In this document: piece after piece, positions 53,182 through 61,430 of the stretch
Position numbering within the stretch: the stretch's first letter is position 1
How the letters are laid out: each line of letters opens with the position of its first letter
NCBI GenBank assembly: GCA_016870775.1
Contig: VGAK01000010.1
Coordinates: 1-64,000 of the forward strand
Direction: 5' to 3'
Source: Actinomycetota bacterium
GTDB taxonomy: Bacteria; Actinomycetota; Acidimicrobiia; Acidimicrobiales; Ilumatobacteraceae
DNA length: 64,000 bases
Program-made: the position numbers and the translations under genes
Notes under the pieces: generated by a model
Told to the model about the DNA's origin: nothing
Databases searched by the model: none
What the model saw: the letters and a program-made list of their open reading frames with translations, nothing else

Positions 53182-55439
53182 CGTTCGAACCGACCACTCC
53201 GGGGGGATTCCCCGGTCGCATCGGACGGACGATCTCGGACTCGGTGCCGCACTGGGCCGCGCACGATCCCGACACGACCGGCAAGCCCAACATCCTCGTC
53301 GTGCTCCTCGATGACGTCGGCTTCTCGGACTTCGGGTGCTACGGCTCGGAGAACCGGACGCCGACGATCGATGCGATCGCCCGACGGGGACTCAGGCTGA
53401 CCGGGTTCCACACCACGGCGATGTGCTCGACCACCCGTGCCGCGCTCCTCACCGGGCGCAACCACCACTCGGTGGGCATGGGGTGTCTCGCCAACTTCGA
53501 CTCGGGATACCCCGGCTACCGCGGCAAGATCGCCAGGGAGGCGGGCACGCTCGCCGAGATGGTGCGGCCGCACGGGTACCGCAACTACATGGTGGGCAAG
53601 TGGCACGTCACCCCGCTCACCGAGACCGGGCCCACCGGTCCCTTCGACGGTTGGCCGCTCTCGCGCGGGTTCGACCGCTTCTATGGATTCCTCGACGCCG
53701 AGACGGACCAGTACAGCCCCGAGGTCGTGCGCGACAACACCCACGTCACCGCACCGGGCACCTACTGGACCGGGTACCACCTCACCGAGGACCTGATCGA
53801 CAACGCGATCACCTACCTCGCCGATCACGAGGCCGGCGCACCGCACCTGCCGTGGTTCATGCTGCTCGCACCCGGTGCGTGCCATGCACCGCACCAGGCC
53901 CCGGTGGAGTTGATCGACGAGTGCGAGGCGCGATTCCTCGACGGATGGGACGCCGTGCGCGAGCGCCGCCTCGTGCGGCTCATCGAGATGGGCATCGTTC
54001 CCGCCGACACGCATCTCCCCCCGCGCAACGACCATGTCCAGGAATGGGACGCCCACTCGGCCGATGAGAAACGGTTGTTCGTGCGCCTGATGGCGGCCTA
54101 TGCCGCGATGCTCGAGCATTTCGACACCCATCTCGCACGATTGCTCTCCCACCTCGGGACCTCGGGACGACTCGACGACACGGTGATCGTGGTGATGAGC
54201 GACAACGGTGCGAGCCAGGAGGGCGGGCCGCAGGGTTTCGTGAACGCGATGGCTCCGTTCAACCTCGTGCCCGAGCCGCTCGAGGAAAAGATCGCCCGGA
54301 TCGGCGACATCGGTGGACCCGACACGCACTCGAACTTCCCGTGGGGATGGGCAATGGCGGCGAACACCCCGCTCAAGCGCTACAAGCAGAACACCCATGG
54401 TGGCGGGATCCGCGACCCGTTGGTGATCGCCTGGCCGGGGCGGATCCCCGACCCGGGTGCGGTGCGGCACGGCTTCTGCCACGCCGTCGATCTGGCACCC
54501 ACCATCCTCGATGCTCTCGGCATCACCCCGCCCTCGTCGGTGAACGGCACGGCCCAGGCACCGATCGAGGGATCGAGCATCGCGGCCAGCCTGTTCGACC
54601 CGGCGGTGCCGATCGTGCGCGGTCCGCAGTACTTCGAGATGTTCGGTCACCGTGGCATCGTCGCCGACGGGTGGAAGGCCGTCGCCTACCACCAGCTGGG
54701 CACACCCTTCGAGAACGACACGTGGGAGCTGTACCACCTCGAGTCGGACTTCGCCGAGAACCTCGACCTCGCCGCGACCGAGCCCGATCGGCTCTCCGCC
54801 CTCGTCGATCTGTGGTGGCGCGAGGCCGACGCGCACAAGGTGCTCCCACTAGACGACCGCTTCGCCCAGCGGTTCGCCGAGAATGCCGCGCGCCACACCG
54901 GTGAGCGCACCCGCTACACGTTCTGGCGTGGGATGGGCCACATCCCCTCCGATGTCGCGCCGGACCTGCGGAGTCGGTCGTACACCATCACTGCCGATGT
55001 CGTGGTCCCCGAGGATGGCTGCGAGGGCGTGCTCGTGGCCCACGGTGATCTCACCACGGGGTGGAGCCTCTTCATCCGCGACGGCCACCTCGAGCACGAC
55101 CTCAACGTGGGTGGCTCGCACCAGATGCTCCGGTCCTCGATCCCGGTGCCCGCCGGCGAGCACCGGCTCGGCGTGCGGATGAGAAGGGTCGGCAACGAGG
55201 GAACGCTCACCATGTTCATCGACGACCGGGAGGTGGGCGAGATGACGACATCGAGCATCTTCTGGCTGCTCATCTCGTGGTCGGGTCTGGACATTGGTCT
55301 CGACCGCGGCACGCCGGTGAGCCACTACGAGTCGCCGTTCACCTTCACGGGTTTCCTGCGCAAGGTCGAGATCGTCCTCGACACGGACCAGAAGCTCGAC
55401 ATGAAGGGCGCAACTCGCGCCACACTCTCGCGCGACTGA
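53178..55439 (+). CDS. arylsulfatase (sulfatase family)
   Basis: A 753-residue sulfatase. PNILVVLLDDVGFSDFGCYG opens the metal site, and Cys83 in MCSTTRAALLTGRNHHSVGM is the formylglycine site. The C-x-x-x-R core is CSTTR rather than CxPSR; Thr replaces the usual Pro or Ala. Later blocks are YNYMVGKWHVTPLTE, VMSDNGASQEGG and TPLKRYKQNTHGGGIRDPL. The C-terminal ~130 residues form an extra beta-rich domain. No signal peptide is obvious, so it is probably cytoplasmic. GTG 53178. Modification by FGE would be needed and none is seen here. Confidence 0.9.
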   Translation: MTFEPTTPGGFPGRIGRTISDSVPHWAAHDPDTTGKPNILVVLLDDVGFSDFGCYGSENRTPTIDAIARRGLRLTGFHTTAMCSTTRAALLTGRNHHSVGMGCLANFDSGYPGYRGKIAREAGTLAEMVRPHGYRNYMVGKWHVTPLTETGPTGPFDGWPLSRGFDRFYGFLDAETDQYSPEVVRDNTHVTAPGTYWTGYHLTEDLIDNAITYLADHEAGAPHLPWFMLLAPGACHAPHQAPVELIDECEARFLDGWDAVRERRLVRLIEMGIVPADTHLPPRNDHVQEWDAHSADEKRLFVRLMAAYAAMLEHFDTHLARLLSHLGTSGRLDDTVIVVMSDNGASQEGGPQGFVNAMAPFNLVPEPLEEKIARIGDIGGPDTHSNFPWGWAMAANTPLKRYKQNTHGGGIRDPLVIAWPGRIPDPGAVRHGFCHAVDLAPTILDALGITPPSSVNGTAQAPIEGSSIAASLFDPAVPIVRGPQYFEMFGHRGIVADGWKAVAYHQLGTPFENDTWELYHLESDFAENLDLAATEPDRLSALVDLWWREADAHKVLPLDDRFAQRFAENAARHTGERTRYTFWRGMGHIPSDVAPDLRSRSYTITADVVVPEDGCEGVLVAHGDLTTGWSLFIRDGHLEHDLNVGGSHQMLRSSIPVPAGEHRLGVRMRRVGNEGTLTMFIDDREVGEMTTSSIFWLLISWSGLDIGLDRGTPVSHYESPFTFTGFLRKVEIVLDTDQKLDMKGATRATLSRD

Positions 55440-55475
55440 CCCGACGCGCGCGGTCGCTGAGCCGACGGGGCCGGA

Positions 55476-56675
55476 TCAGCGACGGGTGCTGGCGGGAACC
55501 TCGCGGAAGGGCATCTCGCGGTCGGTCTCGGGCTCCTTGGGCAGACCCAGGATGCGCTCGGCGATGATGTTGCGCTGGATCTGGTCGGTGCCACCGCCGA
55601 TCGAGAAGAAGTAGGCGTTCAACTGCGAATAGTTGTGCGCGTTCACCGTGTCCGACTCTGCTCCCCCGAGCGTGGCATCCATCCCGAGGATGTGTCCCTG
55701 GATGCGCGCGGCATAGTGGAGGATCTGGGCCATGTAGAGCTTGCCCAGCGAGGCGAGCGGCGACGATCCGCCGGTCTCGGCGGCCGCGCGCGCACGCTCC
55801 CCGTTCCATTCGTTCGTCATCCTCATGCAATGGAGGCGCGCGATCTCCTGACGGAACCGTGGATCGGTGTCGCGCCCGGTGCGTCGGGCGAGTTCTGTGA
55901 GCGAGATGTCGGGCATCGGGATCGAGCCGTGCGCGGACGCCGTCGCGCCCCGTCGCGCTGTGCGCAGGGCCGGACCGCGACGACCGCCACCCATCGCCAC
56001 CCGCTCGTACATCAGTGCGGTCTGGAGGACCCACCACCCGGCGTTCAACTCACCGAGACGGTGCGTGTCGGGGACCCGCGCGTCGGTGATGAACACCTCG
56101 TTGAAGCGCGAGTCGCCGGTCGCCTGGCGCAGGGGCCGGACCTCGACACCGGCCTGGCGCATCGGGAACCAGAAGAACGAGATGCCGCGGTGCTTGGGTT
56201 GGTCCCAGTCGGTGCGCGCGACCAGCATGCCGTACTCGGCACCGGCCGCACCGGAGGTCCACACCTTCTGGCCGTTCACGATCCACTCGTCGCCGTCGCG
56301 CACCGCGCTCGTGCGGATGCCCGCGAGATCCGAGCCCGCGCCCGGTTCGGAGTACAGGAGGCACATCGCCACGTCGTCGAGGAGCAGTCGTCGCATGAAC
56401 TCGTCCTTCAACGAGTCGCTCCCGAACGACACCATCGTGCCCGCCCACAGGTTCGTCTTGTCCTGCCCGGGGCCCGGGACACCGCGCTCGGCGAACAGGG
56501 CCTCGACGGCTGCGGCGTCGTCGTCGGACATCTCGCGGCCGTACCACTTGCGCGGCCACCGCAACGCGGCCCATCCTGCGTCGATGACGCGCTCGCGCCA
56601 CTCGTCGGGGTCGACATCGTCGCGCCAGTGCGACCCGATGAACTCGTCGGCCTCGCGCAGGGTGTCGTCCAACAT
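55476..56675 (-). CDS. acyl-CoA dehydrogenase family protein (FadE-type, atypical base)
   Basis: A 399-residue acyl-CoA dehydrogenase. LLYSEPGAGSDLAGIRTSAV, WIVNGQKVWTSGA and IQRNIIAERILGLP are the family marks. At the usual catalytic-base position it reads GGGTDQIQRN, so the EGT-type Glu is absent, as in several FadE groups acting on CoA thioesters of ring or side-chain acids. ATG 56675 is exactly 7 nt after TAGATT (56688-56683). Substrate not predictable; sterol or cyclic acyl-CoA are candidates. Confidence 0.88.
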   Translation of the reverse strand: MLDDTLREADEFIGSHWRDDVDPDEWRERVIDAGWAALRWPRKWYGREMSDDDAAAVEALFAERGVPGPGQDKTNLWAGTMVSFGSDSLKDEFMRRLLLDDVAMCLLYSEPGAGSDLAGIRTSAVRDGDEWIVNGQKVWTSGAAGAEYGMLVARTDWDQPKHRGISFFWFPMRQAGVEVRPLRQATGDSRFNEVFITDARVPDTHRLGELNAGWWVLQTALMYERVAMGGGRRGPALRTARRGATASAHGSIPMPDISLTELARRTGRDTDPRFRQEIARLHCMRMTNEWNGERARAAAETGGSSPLASLGKLYMAQILHYAARIQGHILGMDATLGGAESDTVNAHNYSQLNAYFFSIGGGTDQIQRNIIAERILGLPKEPETDREMPFREVPASTRR

Positions 56676-56773
56676 GGAGCGAAATCTAGACGCGGTGCGC
56701 CCCCGGCGACCACACCGGGGACGGGATATCTTCAGAGAGAACGGACCCGCTGATCACAGAAGGAACGTGGCCC

Positions 56774-57235
56774 ATGTCACGCGTGCAACTCGCTCTGAAC
56801 GTCTCGAACCTCGAGGAGGCGATCGCCTTCTATTCCAAGCTCTTCGGCACCGCGCCGTCCAAGGTGCGGGAGGGATACGCGAACTTTGCGATCGCAGAGC
56901 CCCCGCTCAAGTTGGTCCTGCTCGAGAACGCCGGTGCCCCGGGCACGATGAACCATCTGGGTGTCGAGGTCGAGTCCACCGATCAGGTGGGAGCCGCGAT
57001 CGCGCGCCTGCAGTCCGAGGGTCTCGACACCGTGGTCGAGGGGGAGACGACGTGCTGCTTCGCGGTGCAGGACAAGGTCTGGGTGAACGCCCCCGATGGT
57101 GAGCCGTGGGAGGTCTACACCGTGCTCGCCGATGCACCGACCATGAAGTTGATCCCTCTGACCGACGGAGATGCCGCGTGCTGTGCACCGGCTGCCGCCG
57201 ACTCCACGGGCGACGCCGGTTCCTCCTGCGGTTGA
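56774..57235 (+). CDS. cadI: ArsI/CadI family heavy-metal resistance metalloenzyme
   Basis: A 153-residue vicinal-oxygen-chelate protein. Gln5, His61 (NHLGVEV) and Glu113 (WEVYTV) are the metal-ligand positions, Cys94-Cys95 in ETTCCFAVQDKVWVNAPDG bind trivalent arsenic, and the tail adds CC and a final Cys. ArsI members cleave the C-As bond of methylarsenicals; CadI members are metal-induced. Gln rather than His at position 5 resembles mycobacterial CadI. A ribosome site AGAAGG lies upstream of ATG 56774. It is convergent with arsC, forming a resistance island. Confidence 0.9.
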   Translation: MSRVQLALNVSNLEEAIAFYSKLFGTAPSKVREGYANFAIAEPPLKLVLLENAGAPGTMNHLGVEVESTDQVGAAIARLQSEGLDTVVEGETTCCFAVQDKVWVNAPDGEPWEVYTVLADAPTMKLIPLTDGDAACCAPAAADSTGDAGSSCG

Positions 57236-57417
57236 GGCCGTCTCAGCCGGATGTGAACACTGCGGCGAAGAGTCCGCCCGACACCCACCGACGCCACCGA
57301 CGCCACGGTTCGCGCTCCGGTCCACACCAGGTGGGCGACCCCCGCCCACGTCACGATGTTGAACAAGACCGATGGCGTCGCAATGGCCGCACTCACCCCG
57401 GGCGCGGCGGGCCCGAT

Positions 57418-57819
57418 TCAGCCGACGGAGAGATCCGAGACGAGCCCCTCGACCAACACCTTGATCTCGTCGCGCACACGGCGGACGACCTCGATCCCCT
57501 TGCCCGCGGGATCCTCGAGCGGCCAGTCGATGTAGCTCTTGCCGGGGATGTAGGGACACTCGTCGCCGCATCCCATCGTGATGACCACGTCGACCGTGTG
57601 CAGCATCTCCTCGGTCCAACGTTGGGGCGAGTTGCCAGCGATGTCGATTCCCACCTCGCCCATCACCTCGACTGCGACCGGGTTCAACCCCGCACCCGGC
57701 GCCGACCCGGCTGAGAACACCGACACTGCATCTCCTGCGAGGGCGCGCAACCAGCCCGCCGCCATCTGCGAGCGCCCCGCATTGTGCACGCACAGGAACA
57801 GCACACCGGGACGGCTCAC
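57418..57819 (-). CDS. arsC: arsenate reductase (LMW phosphatase type)
   Basis: A 133-residue arsenate reductase of the low-molecular-weight phosphatase family: VLFLCVHNAGRSQMAAGW has the CX5R loop, and a second Cys pair (MGCGDECPYIPG) serves as the redox shuttle. It reduces arsenate to arsenite using thioredoxin or mycothiol/mycoredoxin. GTG 57819 is 18 nt after the channel gene's stop, so both lie in one operon. 57236-57417, to the arsI end, holds no clear gene. Confidence 0.9.
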   Translation of the reverse strand: MSRPGVLFLCVHNAGRSQMAAGWLRALAGDAVSVFSAGSAPGAGLNPVAVEVMGEVGIDIAGNSPQRWTEEMLHTVDVVITMGCGDECPYIPGKSYIDWPLEDPAGKGIEVVRRVRDEIKVLVEGLVSDLSVG

Positions 57820-57837
57820 CGGGTCCTCACCTGGGAC

Positions 57838-58518
57838 TCACCCCGGGTCGCCGGAGTCGGCGAACACGAACCTGATCACCGCGAACCCGATCACAGCACC
57901 CACCACCTGCATCAACACGAACATCGGCACCGACGATGGGGCGATGCCGGCGAAGGTGTCCGAGAGAGACCGTGCCACCGTGACGGCGGGATTGGCGAGA
58001 CTCGTCGACGAGGTGAAGAAGTACGCACCGCCGATCCATGCACCGACGGCGAAGGGAACAGCGTCGCGGCGACCGTTGCGCACGCACCCGTGGATCACGA
58101 GCAGCAACCCCACCGTCGCCACCACCTCGGAGAGCCACAACGCTCCCGATGATCTCTCCTTGGTGGACAGATTCACCGCATCGAGCTCGAACATCAGGTT
58201 CGCCACGACCGCACCGATGCTCCCACCGACGACCTGTGCGAGGCCGTGGAGCACCGTTTCGCGCGTCGACACCAGGCCCGCGAGCCGGTCGACGAGCGTC
58301 ACGACCGGATTGAAGTGCGCACCGGACACACCCCCGAACATGAGGATCAACCCCACGAGCGCACCCGCCGTCGCCACGGCGTTCTCCAACAACTGCAGGC
58401 CGACATCGTCGGGCGACAGTCGCGACGCCATGATCCCCGAGCCAATCACCGCCATCACCAGCAGCCCGGTGCCGATCGCCTCGGCGGCGAGGCGTCTCTT
58501 CAGCGCGGGTGTCGACAC
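57838..58518 (-). CDS. AqpS-like MIP-family channel
   Basis: A 226-residue major intrinsic protein with about six helices. The pore loops are HFNPVVT (NPV, a variant of NPA) and LANPAVT (NPA). MIP channels within ars operons, known as AqpS, let arsenite leave down its gradient after ArsC makes it, replacing an ArsB/Acr3 pump; neither pump is seen here. GTG 58518 is 6 nt after TAGGGT. Alternatively a glycerol-type facilitator. Confidence 0.86.
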   Translation of the reverse strand: MSTPALKRRLAAEAIGTGLLVMAVIGSGIMASRLSPDDVGLQLLENAVATAGALVGLILMFGGVSGAHFNPVVTLVDRLAGLVSTRETVLHGLAQVVGGSIGAVVANLMFELDAVNLSTKERSSGALWLSEVVATVGLLLVIHGCVRNGRRDAVPFAVGAWIGGAYFFTSSTSLANPAVTVARSLSDTFAGIAPSSVPMFVLMQVVGAVIGFAVIRFVFADSGDPG

Positions 58519-58584
58519 ATCTTCACCCTAGGAGTCACTGTTGACGCGAGAGTGAACCGGGGATGACGCCGGGGTGGACATCGC

Positions 58585-59355
58585 TCAGGTCGCGAGCGAG
58601 CCCCCGAAGATCTGCCACGCAAGGAAGGACTTCGCCCCCAGGCTCAGCACGAGGTACACCTTCTCCCCGTGCAGATAGTCGGCCCACCGGCCGACGCGCC
58701 TGTACTGCAACCACTGGTTGAGACCGAACGAGAAGAAGAAGATCTGCTCGACCACCACGATCCCGAAGACGAACCCGGGCACCGTGTCGGCACCGATCAC
58801 GTTCACCCACACCGCCACCCACGGGGCGATTCCGGCGAGGGTGCCGAACCAGAAAGGCTTCATCGTGGTCGTGGTCCGGCCGGGCGGGTTCATCGTCTCT
58901 TGCAGCCATCCGAACAGGATCATCGCCACGTTCGCTCCCGCCATCGTGAGGATCGCGGCGATGTCGGTGATGCCCGAATAGGCACAGATGAGCACCAGCA
59001 TCAACGTGGCCGAGAACGAGTACTCCACCCACCTGAACCGGTTGATCCCGCGCGCGAGGTCGGCCTCATAGGTGCCCCGGGCCACGGTCGCCGTCACCAG
59101 ATGGTCGACCGCGGCCAGCAGGAGGAATGCCGCCACGGCCGGCCCGATCGGCAGGTCGAAGAGCGAGTCCGGCGAGGCGAGGCGCGTGCCGGGGGGACCC
59201 TGCGGGAAGGTCGAGGTGACCGCGATCGAGAACGATCCCGCGAGCAGGAGGAGCCCGATGGCCTGGGCGAGATGCAAGAGGGTGAGGCCCAGGTTCCATG
59301 CGCGCAGATTGACGAGGCGTGCCGCATCGAGTGCGGGGGCTACTGGTTGGGTCAC
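58585..59355 (-). CDS. heliorhodopsin
   Basis: A 256-residue seven-helix rhodopsin of the heliorhodopsin class with inverted topology. Landmarks: RWVEYSFSATLM with counterion Glu111; His28 and His85 at the two His of the class; MILFGWLQE, KPFWFGTLAGIAPW and VPGFVFGIVV; and the retinal-binding Lys242 in SLGAKSFLAWQIF. Alignment by eye with the actinobacterial type member agrees at all of these. GTG 59355 overlaps the stop of the upstream PQ-loop gene (GTGA). Heliorhodopsins are not pumps; suggested roles are light sensing or partner-protein regulation. Retinal source is not encoded nearby. Confidence 0.95.
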   Translation of the reverse strand: MTQPVAPALDAARLVNLRAWNLGLTLLHLAQAIGLLLLAGSFSIAVTSTFPQGPPGTRLASPDSLFDLPIGPAVAAFLLLAAVDHLVTATVARGTYEADLARGINRFRWVEYSFSATLMLVLICAYSGITDIAAILTMAGANVAMILFGWLQETMNPPGRTTTTMKPFWFGTLAGIAPWVAVWVNVIGADTVPGFVFGIVVVEQIFFFSFGLNQWLQYRRVGRWADYLHGEKVYLVLSLGAKSFLAWQIFGGSLAT

Positions 59356-59954
59356 TGGACCAACCTAACCCCGTCGGACCGCGTGCTGTTCGATCTCTCG
59401 AGCCAGATCACCACGACGTTCAGGATGAGGGAGATCGCGGTCGTGGCGATCAGGGTCGGACTCGCGAGCAACACCGAGTACGCCATCCAACACAGAAGGC
59501 ACCCGAGACTCAATGCATTCGAGCCGATCGAGACGGCCGTCGATCCGCCCCCCGCGCGCCGGGTCCTCCACGACCTCGCCACCTGTGGCGCCCGCGAGAG
59601 GGTGAAGAAGAACAGCAGCGGGTTCACGATCCACACCGGCAGCAGGGCCGCGGCCGCGGTCACCGCGACGAAGATGCCGACGACGCGGGCTGCCAGTCCC
59701 GCACGGTTGTTCGAGATCGCGAGCACCACGTTCGCGTTGATCAGGCCCGTGGCCACCGTGCTCACGATCAGCGAGGGGGATGCCGTGCGCAATCCGTATC
59801 CGAGCCATGCCCCGCTCGAGACCGTCATCATGATCCACATCGCGAGGCTCACACCAGAGGCATGACCGAGCGAGCGCACCTTGCGCGCCTGGGGCCAACC
59901 CTGCAGAACGCCCTGCACCGCGGCCGCGAACCCGAAGATCTCCGCGATGAGCAC
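59352..59954 (-). CDS. PQ-loop repeat membrane protein (SWEET/cystinosin-like)
   Basis: A 200-residue protein of about seven helices with two PQ-loop motifs: GWPQARKVRS (about residues 19-28) and RAPQVARSWRT (about 121-131). The size resembles a fused SemiSWEET/PQ-loop transporter of small sugars or amino acids. GTG 59954 is 6 nt after TAGGTT, so it heads the operon, and its stop overlaps the heliorhodopsin start. This coupling suggests the two proteins are made in similar amounts and may act together. Transported solute unknown. Confidence 0.82.
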   Translation of the reverse strand: MLIAEIFGFAAAVQGVLQGWPQARKVRSLGHASGVSLAMWIMMTVSSGAWLGYGLRTASPSLIVSTVATGLINANVVLAISNNRAGLAARVVGIFVAVTAAAALLPVWIVNPLLFFFTLSRAPQVARSWRTRRAGGGSTAVSIGSNALSLGCLLCWMAYSVLLASPTLIATTAISLILNVVVIWLERSNSTRSDGVRLVQ

Positions 59955-60025
59955 GCATCGAACCTAACGGGCGGGCCCCGGTGATCGATGGACCACACGG
60001 GTCCTGCAATCGAGTCTGCGTCGAC

Positions 60026-60736
60026 TCATGCGTCGAGAATTTCGACGCGGATGCGCTTGTTGCCCTTGCCCTTGCTCTCGGTCTTGACGACGCGGAACGC
60101 ACCGACCTCGCGCGTCGAGTTCACGTGGGTGCCCCCATCGGCCTGCTTGTCGAGTCCGACGATGTCCACCACGCGGACCTCGCTCACGGTCTCGGGGATG
60201 AGCGACACCTTGGTGCGGATCAGCGCCTCGTCCACGACGGCGATCTCGCGCGGCAGGAACGAGACCTCGATCGGATGGTCGGCCAGGATCGCCTCGTTCA
60301 CCAGTTCCTCCACCCGCGCCGCGAAGCCCTCGGGCAGGGGGTCGAACTCGAAGTCCATGCGCGCCGACAGCGGTTCCATGTTGCCCCCGGTGACGGGTAC
60401 CCGCCACTCGTTCCAGATGACGCCGCACAACACGTGCATCGCCGTGTGGGTGCGCATCAACTTGTGGCGGCGTTCCCAGTCGATCTCGCACCGCACGGTC
60501 GCCCCGACCGCCGGCATCGGCGAACCCTCCACCAGATGGTGGACGATCTCGGTGCCGTCCTTGCGCACGTCGACGACCGCGTGCCCGTCGATCGAGCCGG
60601 TGTCGTGGGGCTGTCCGCCACCCGTGTAATAGAACACCGTGCGGTCGAGCACGACGGCCCCGTCACGGACCCCCACCACGATCGCCTCGCACTCGCGCTG
60701 GTAGGCGTCGCGCAGGAACAACAGATCCGTCGCCAC
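60026..60736 (-). CDS. alanyl-tRNA editing protein (AlaX-type)
   Basis: A 236-residue stand-alone AlaRS-editing-like protein with the beta-barrel (FYYTGGGQP) and metal site HxxxH in RTHTAMHVL (His97, His101). The second half of the metal site is KQADGGTHVNS: the Cys of AlaRS CGGTHV is Asp here. It would hydrolyse Ser- or Gly-tRNA-Ala. GTG 60736 is 7 nt after hemQ's stop. Confidence 0.86.
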   Translation of the reverse strand: MATDLLFLRDAYQRECEAIVVGVRDGAVVLDRTVFYYTGGGQPHDTGSIDGHAVVDVRKDGTEIVHHLVEGSPMPAVGATVRCEIDWERRHKLMRTHTAMHVLCGVIWNEWRVPVTGGNMEPLSARMDFEFDPLPEGFAARVEELVNEAILADHPIEVSFLPREIAVVDEALIRTKVSLIPETVSEVRVVDIVGLDKQADGGTHVNSTREVGAFRVVKTESKGKGNKRIRVEILDA

Positions 60737-60743
60737 GATCGGC

Positions 60744-61418
60744 TCAGAGCTGGGAGATGAGCTCGTGGACCGGTGTCACCATGCCGACGTAGAACGACCC
60801 GAACTCGGCGTACTCGGCCGAGGCCTCGTCATAGCGCATCGTGTAGACGACCTCCTTGAGGTCGTCGGGGTGCACCGCGAACAGCGTCACCCCCCACTCG
60901 AAGTCGTCGAGCCCCGTCGAGCCGGTCACCAACTGGATGACGCGTCCGGCGAAGGCACGGCCGCTCTTGCCGTGCTCCTCCATGAGTTCCTTGCGACGGT
61001 CGTACTCGAGTGTGAACCAGTTCTGGCCGGGGTTGCGCCGCTTCGACATCGGATAGAAGCACCAGGCGTTCTTGCCCGCTGGCGGCAACTGCGGATAGAG
61101 CCGCGAGTTGAGCATCTCGGCCGGCATGCCCTTGGCGTACTCGGAGACCTCGGTGAGCGAGACGTAACTGTCGACGATCCCGACCCCGGCGCGCTGCACG
61201 CCGGTCTGGAGGTTCCTCAGTTCGCGCATGTCGGCCGCGAGGGCCATCACCGCGAGATCGGCCTTGTGCCCGAGCATCGAGACGCACACCACGGTGACCC
61301 CGGCGTTCTCGGCCGCCTTGACCGAGTTGAGGAGAGCCTGGCCGTCGAAGTCGGGGCCGGGCTTGCCGAACAAGTGCACGACACCGAGTCCGGTGGAGGG
61401 CGACATGGATTCGCTCAT
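60744..61418 (-). CDS. hemQ: coproheme decarboxylase HemQ
   Basis: A 224-residue chlorite-dismutase-family protein that performs the final step of the coproporphyrin-dependent haem pathway of Gram-positive bacteria. FYPMSKRRNPGQNWFTLE contains the catalytic Tyr and propionate-binding Arg residues, and MEEHGKSGRAFAGRV the proximal His; SLGLDDFEWG-like GSTGLDDFEWGVTLFA follows. ATG 61418 is 6 nt after TAGGTT, and the TAG of that hexamer is also the stop of the previous gene. In operon with the AlaX gene. Confidence 0.92.
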   Translation of the reverse strand: MSESMSPSTGLGVVHLFGKPGPDFDGQALLNSVKAAENAGVTVVCVSMLGHKADLAVMALAADMRELRNLQTGVQRAGVGIVDSYVSLTEVSEYAKGMPAEMLNSRLYPQLPPAGKNAWCFYPMSKRRNPGQNWFTLEYDRRKELMEEHGKSGRAFAGRVIQLVTGSTGLDDFEWGVTLFAVHPDDLKEVVYTMRYDEASAEYAEFGSFYVGMVTPVHELISQL

Positions 61419-61424
61419 GTGCTC

Positions 61425-61430
61425 AACCTA
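61425..61430 (-). promoter_or_regulatory. -10 element overlapping a stop codon (hemQ)
   Basis: TAGGTT (61430-61425, minus strand), 6 nt before ATG 61418. Its TAG is the stop codon of the ATP-grasp gene upstream. Confidence 0.45.

Noticed and set aside
53061-54836. Large minus-strand extension upstream of the glnD-linked small gene
   Set aside because: Antisense to the sulfatase; the -10 hexamer fixes the start at 53060.
57115-57396. 93-residue minus-strand frame between arsC and arsI
   Set aside because: Mostly antisense to arsI with no promoter, ribosome site or family match; could be a remnant but unsupported.
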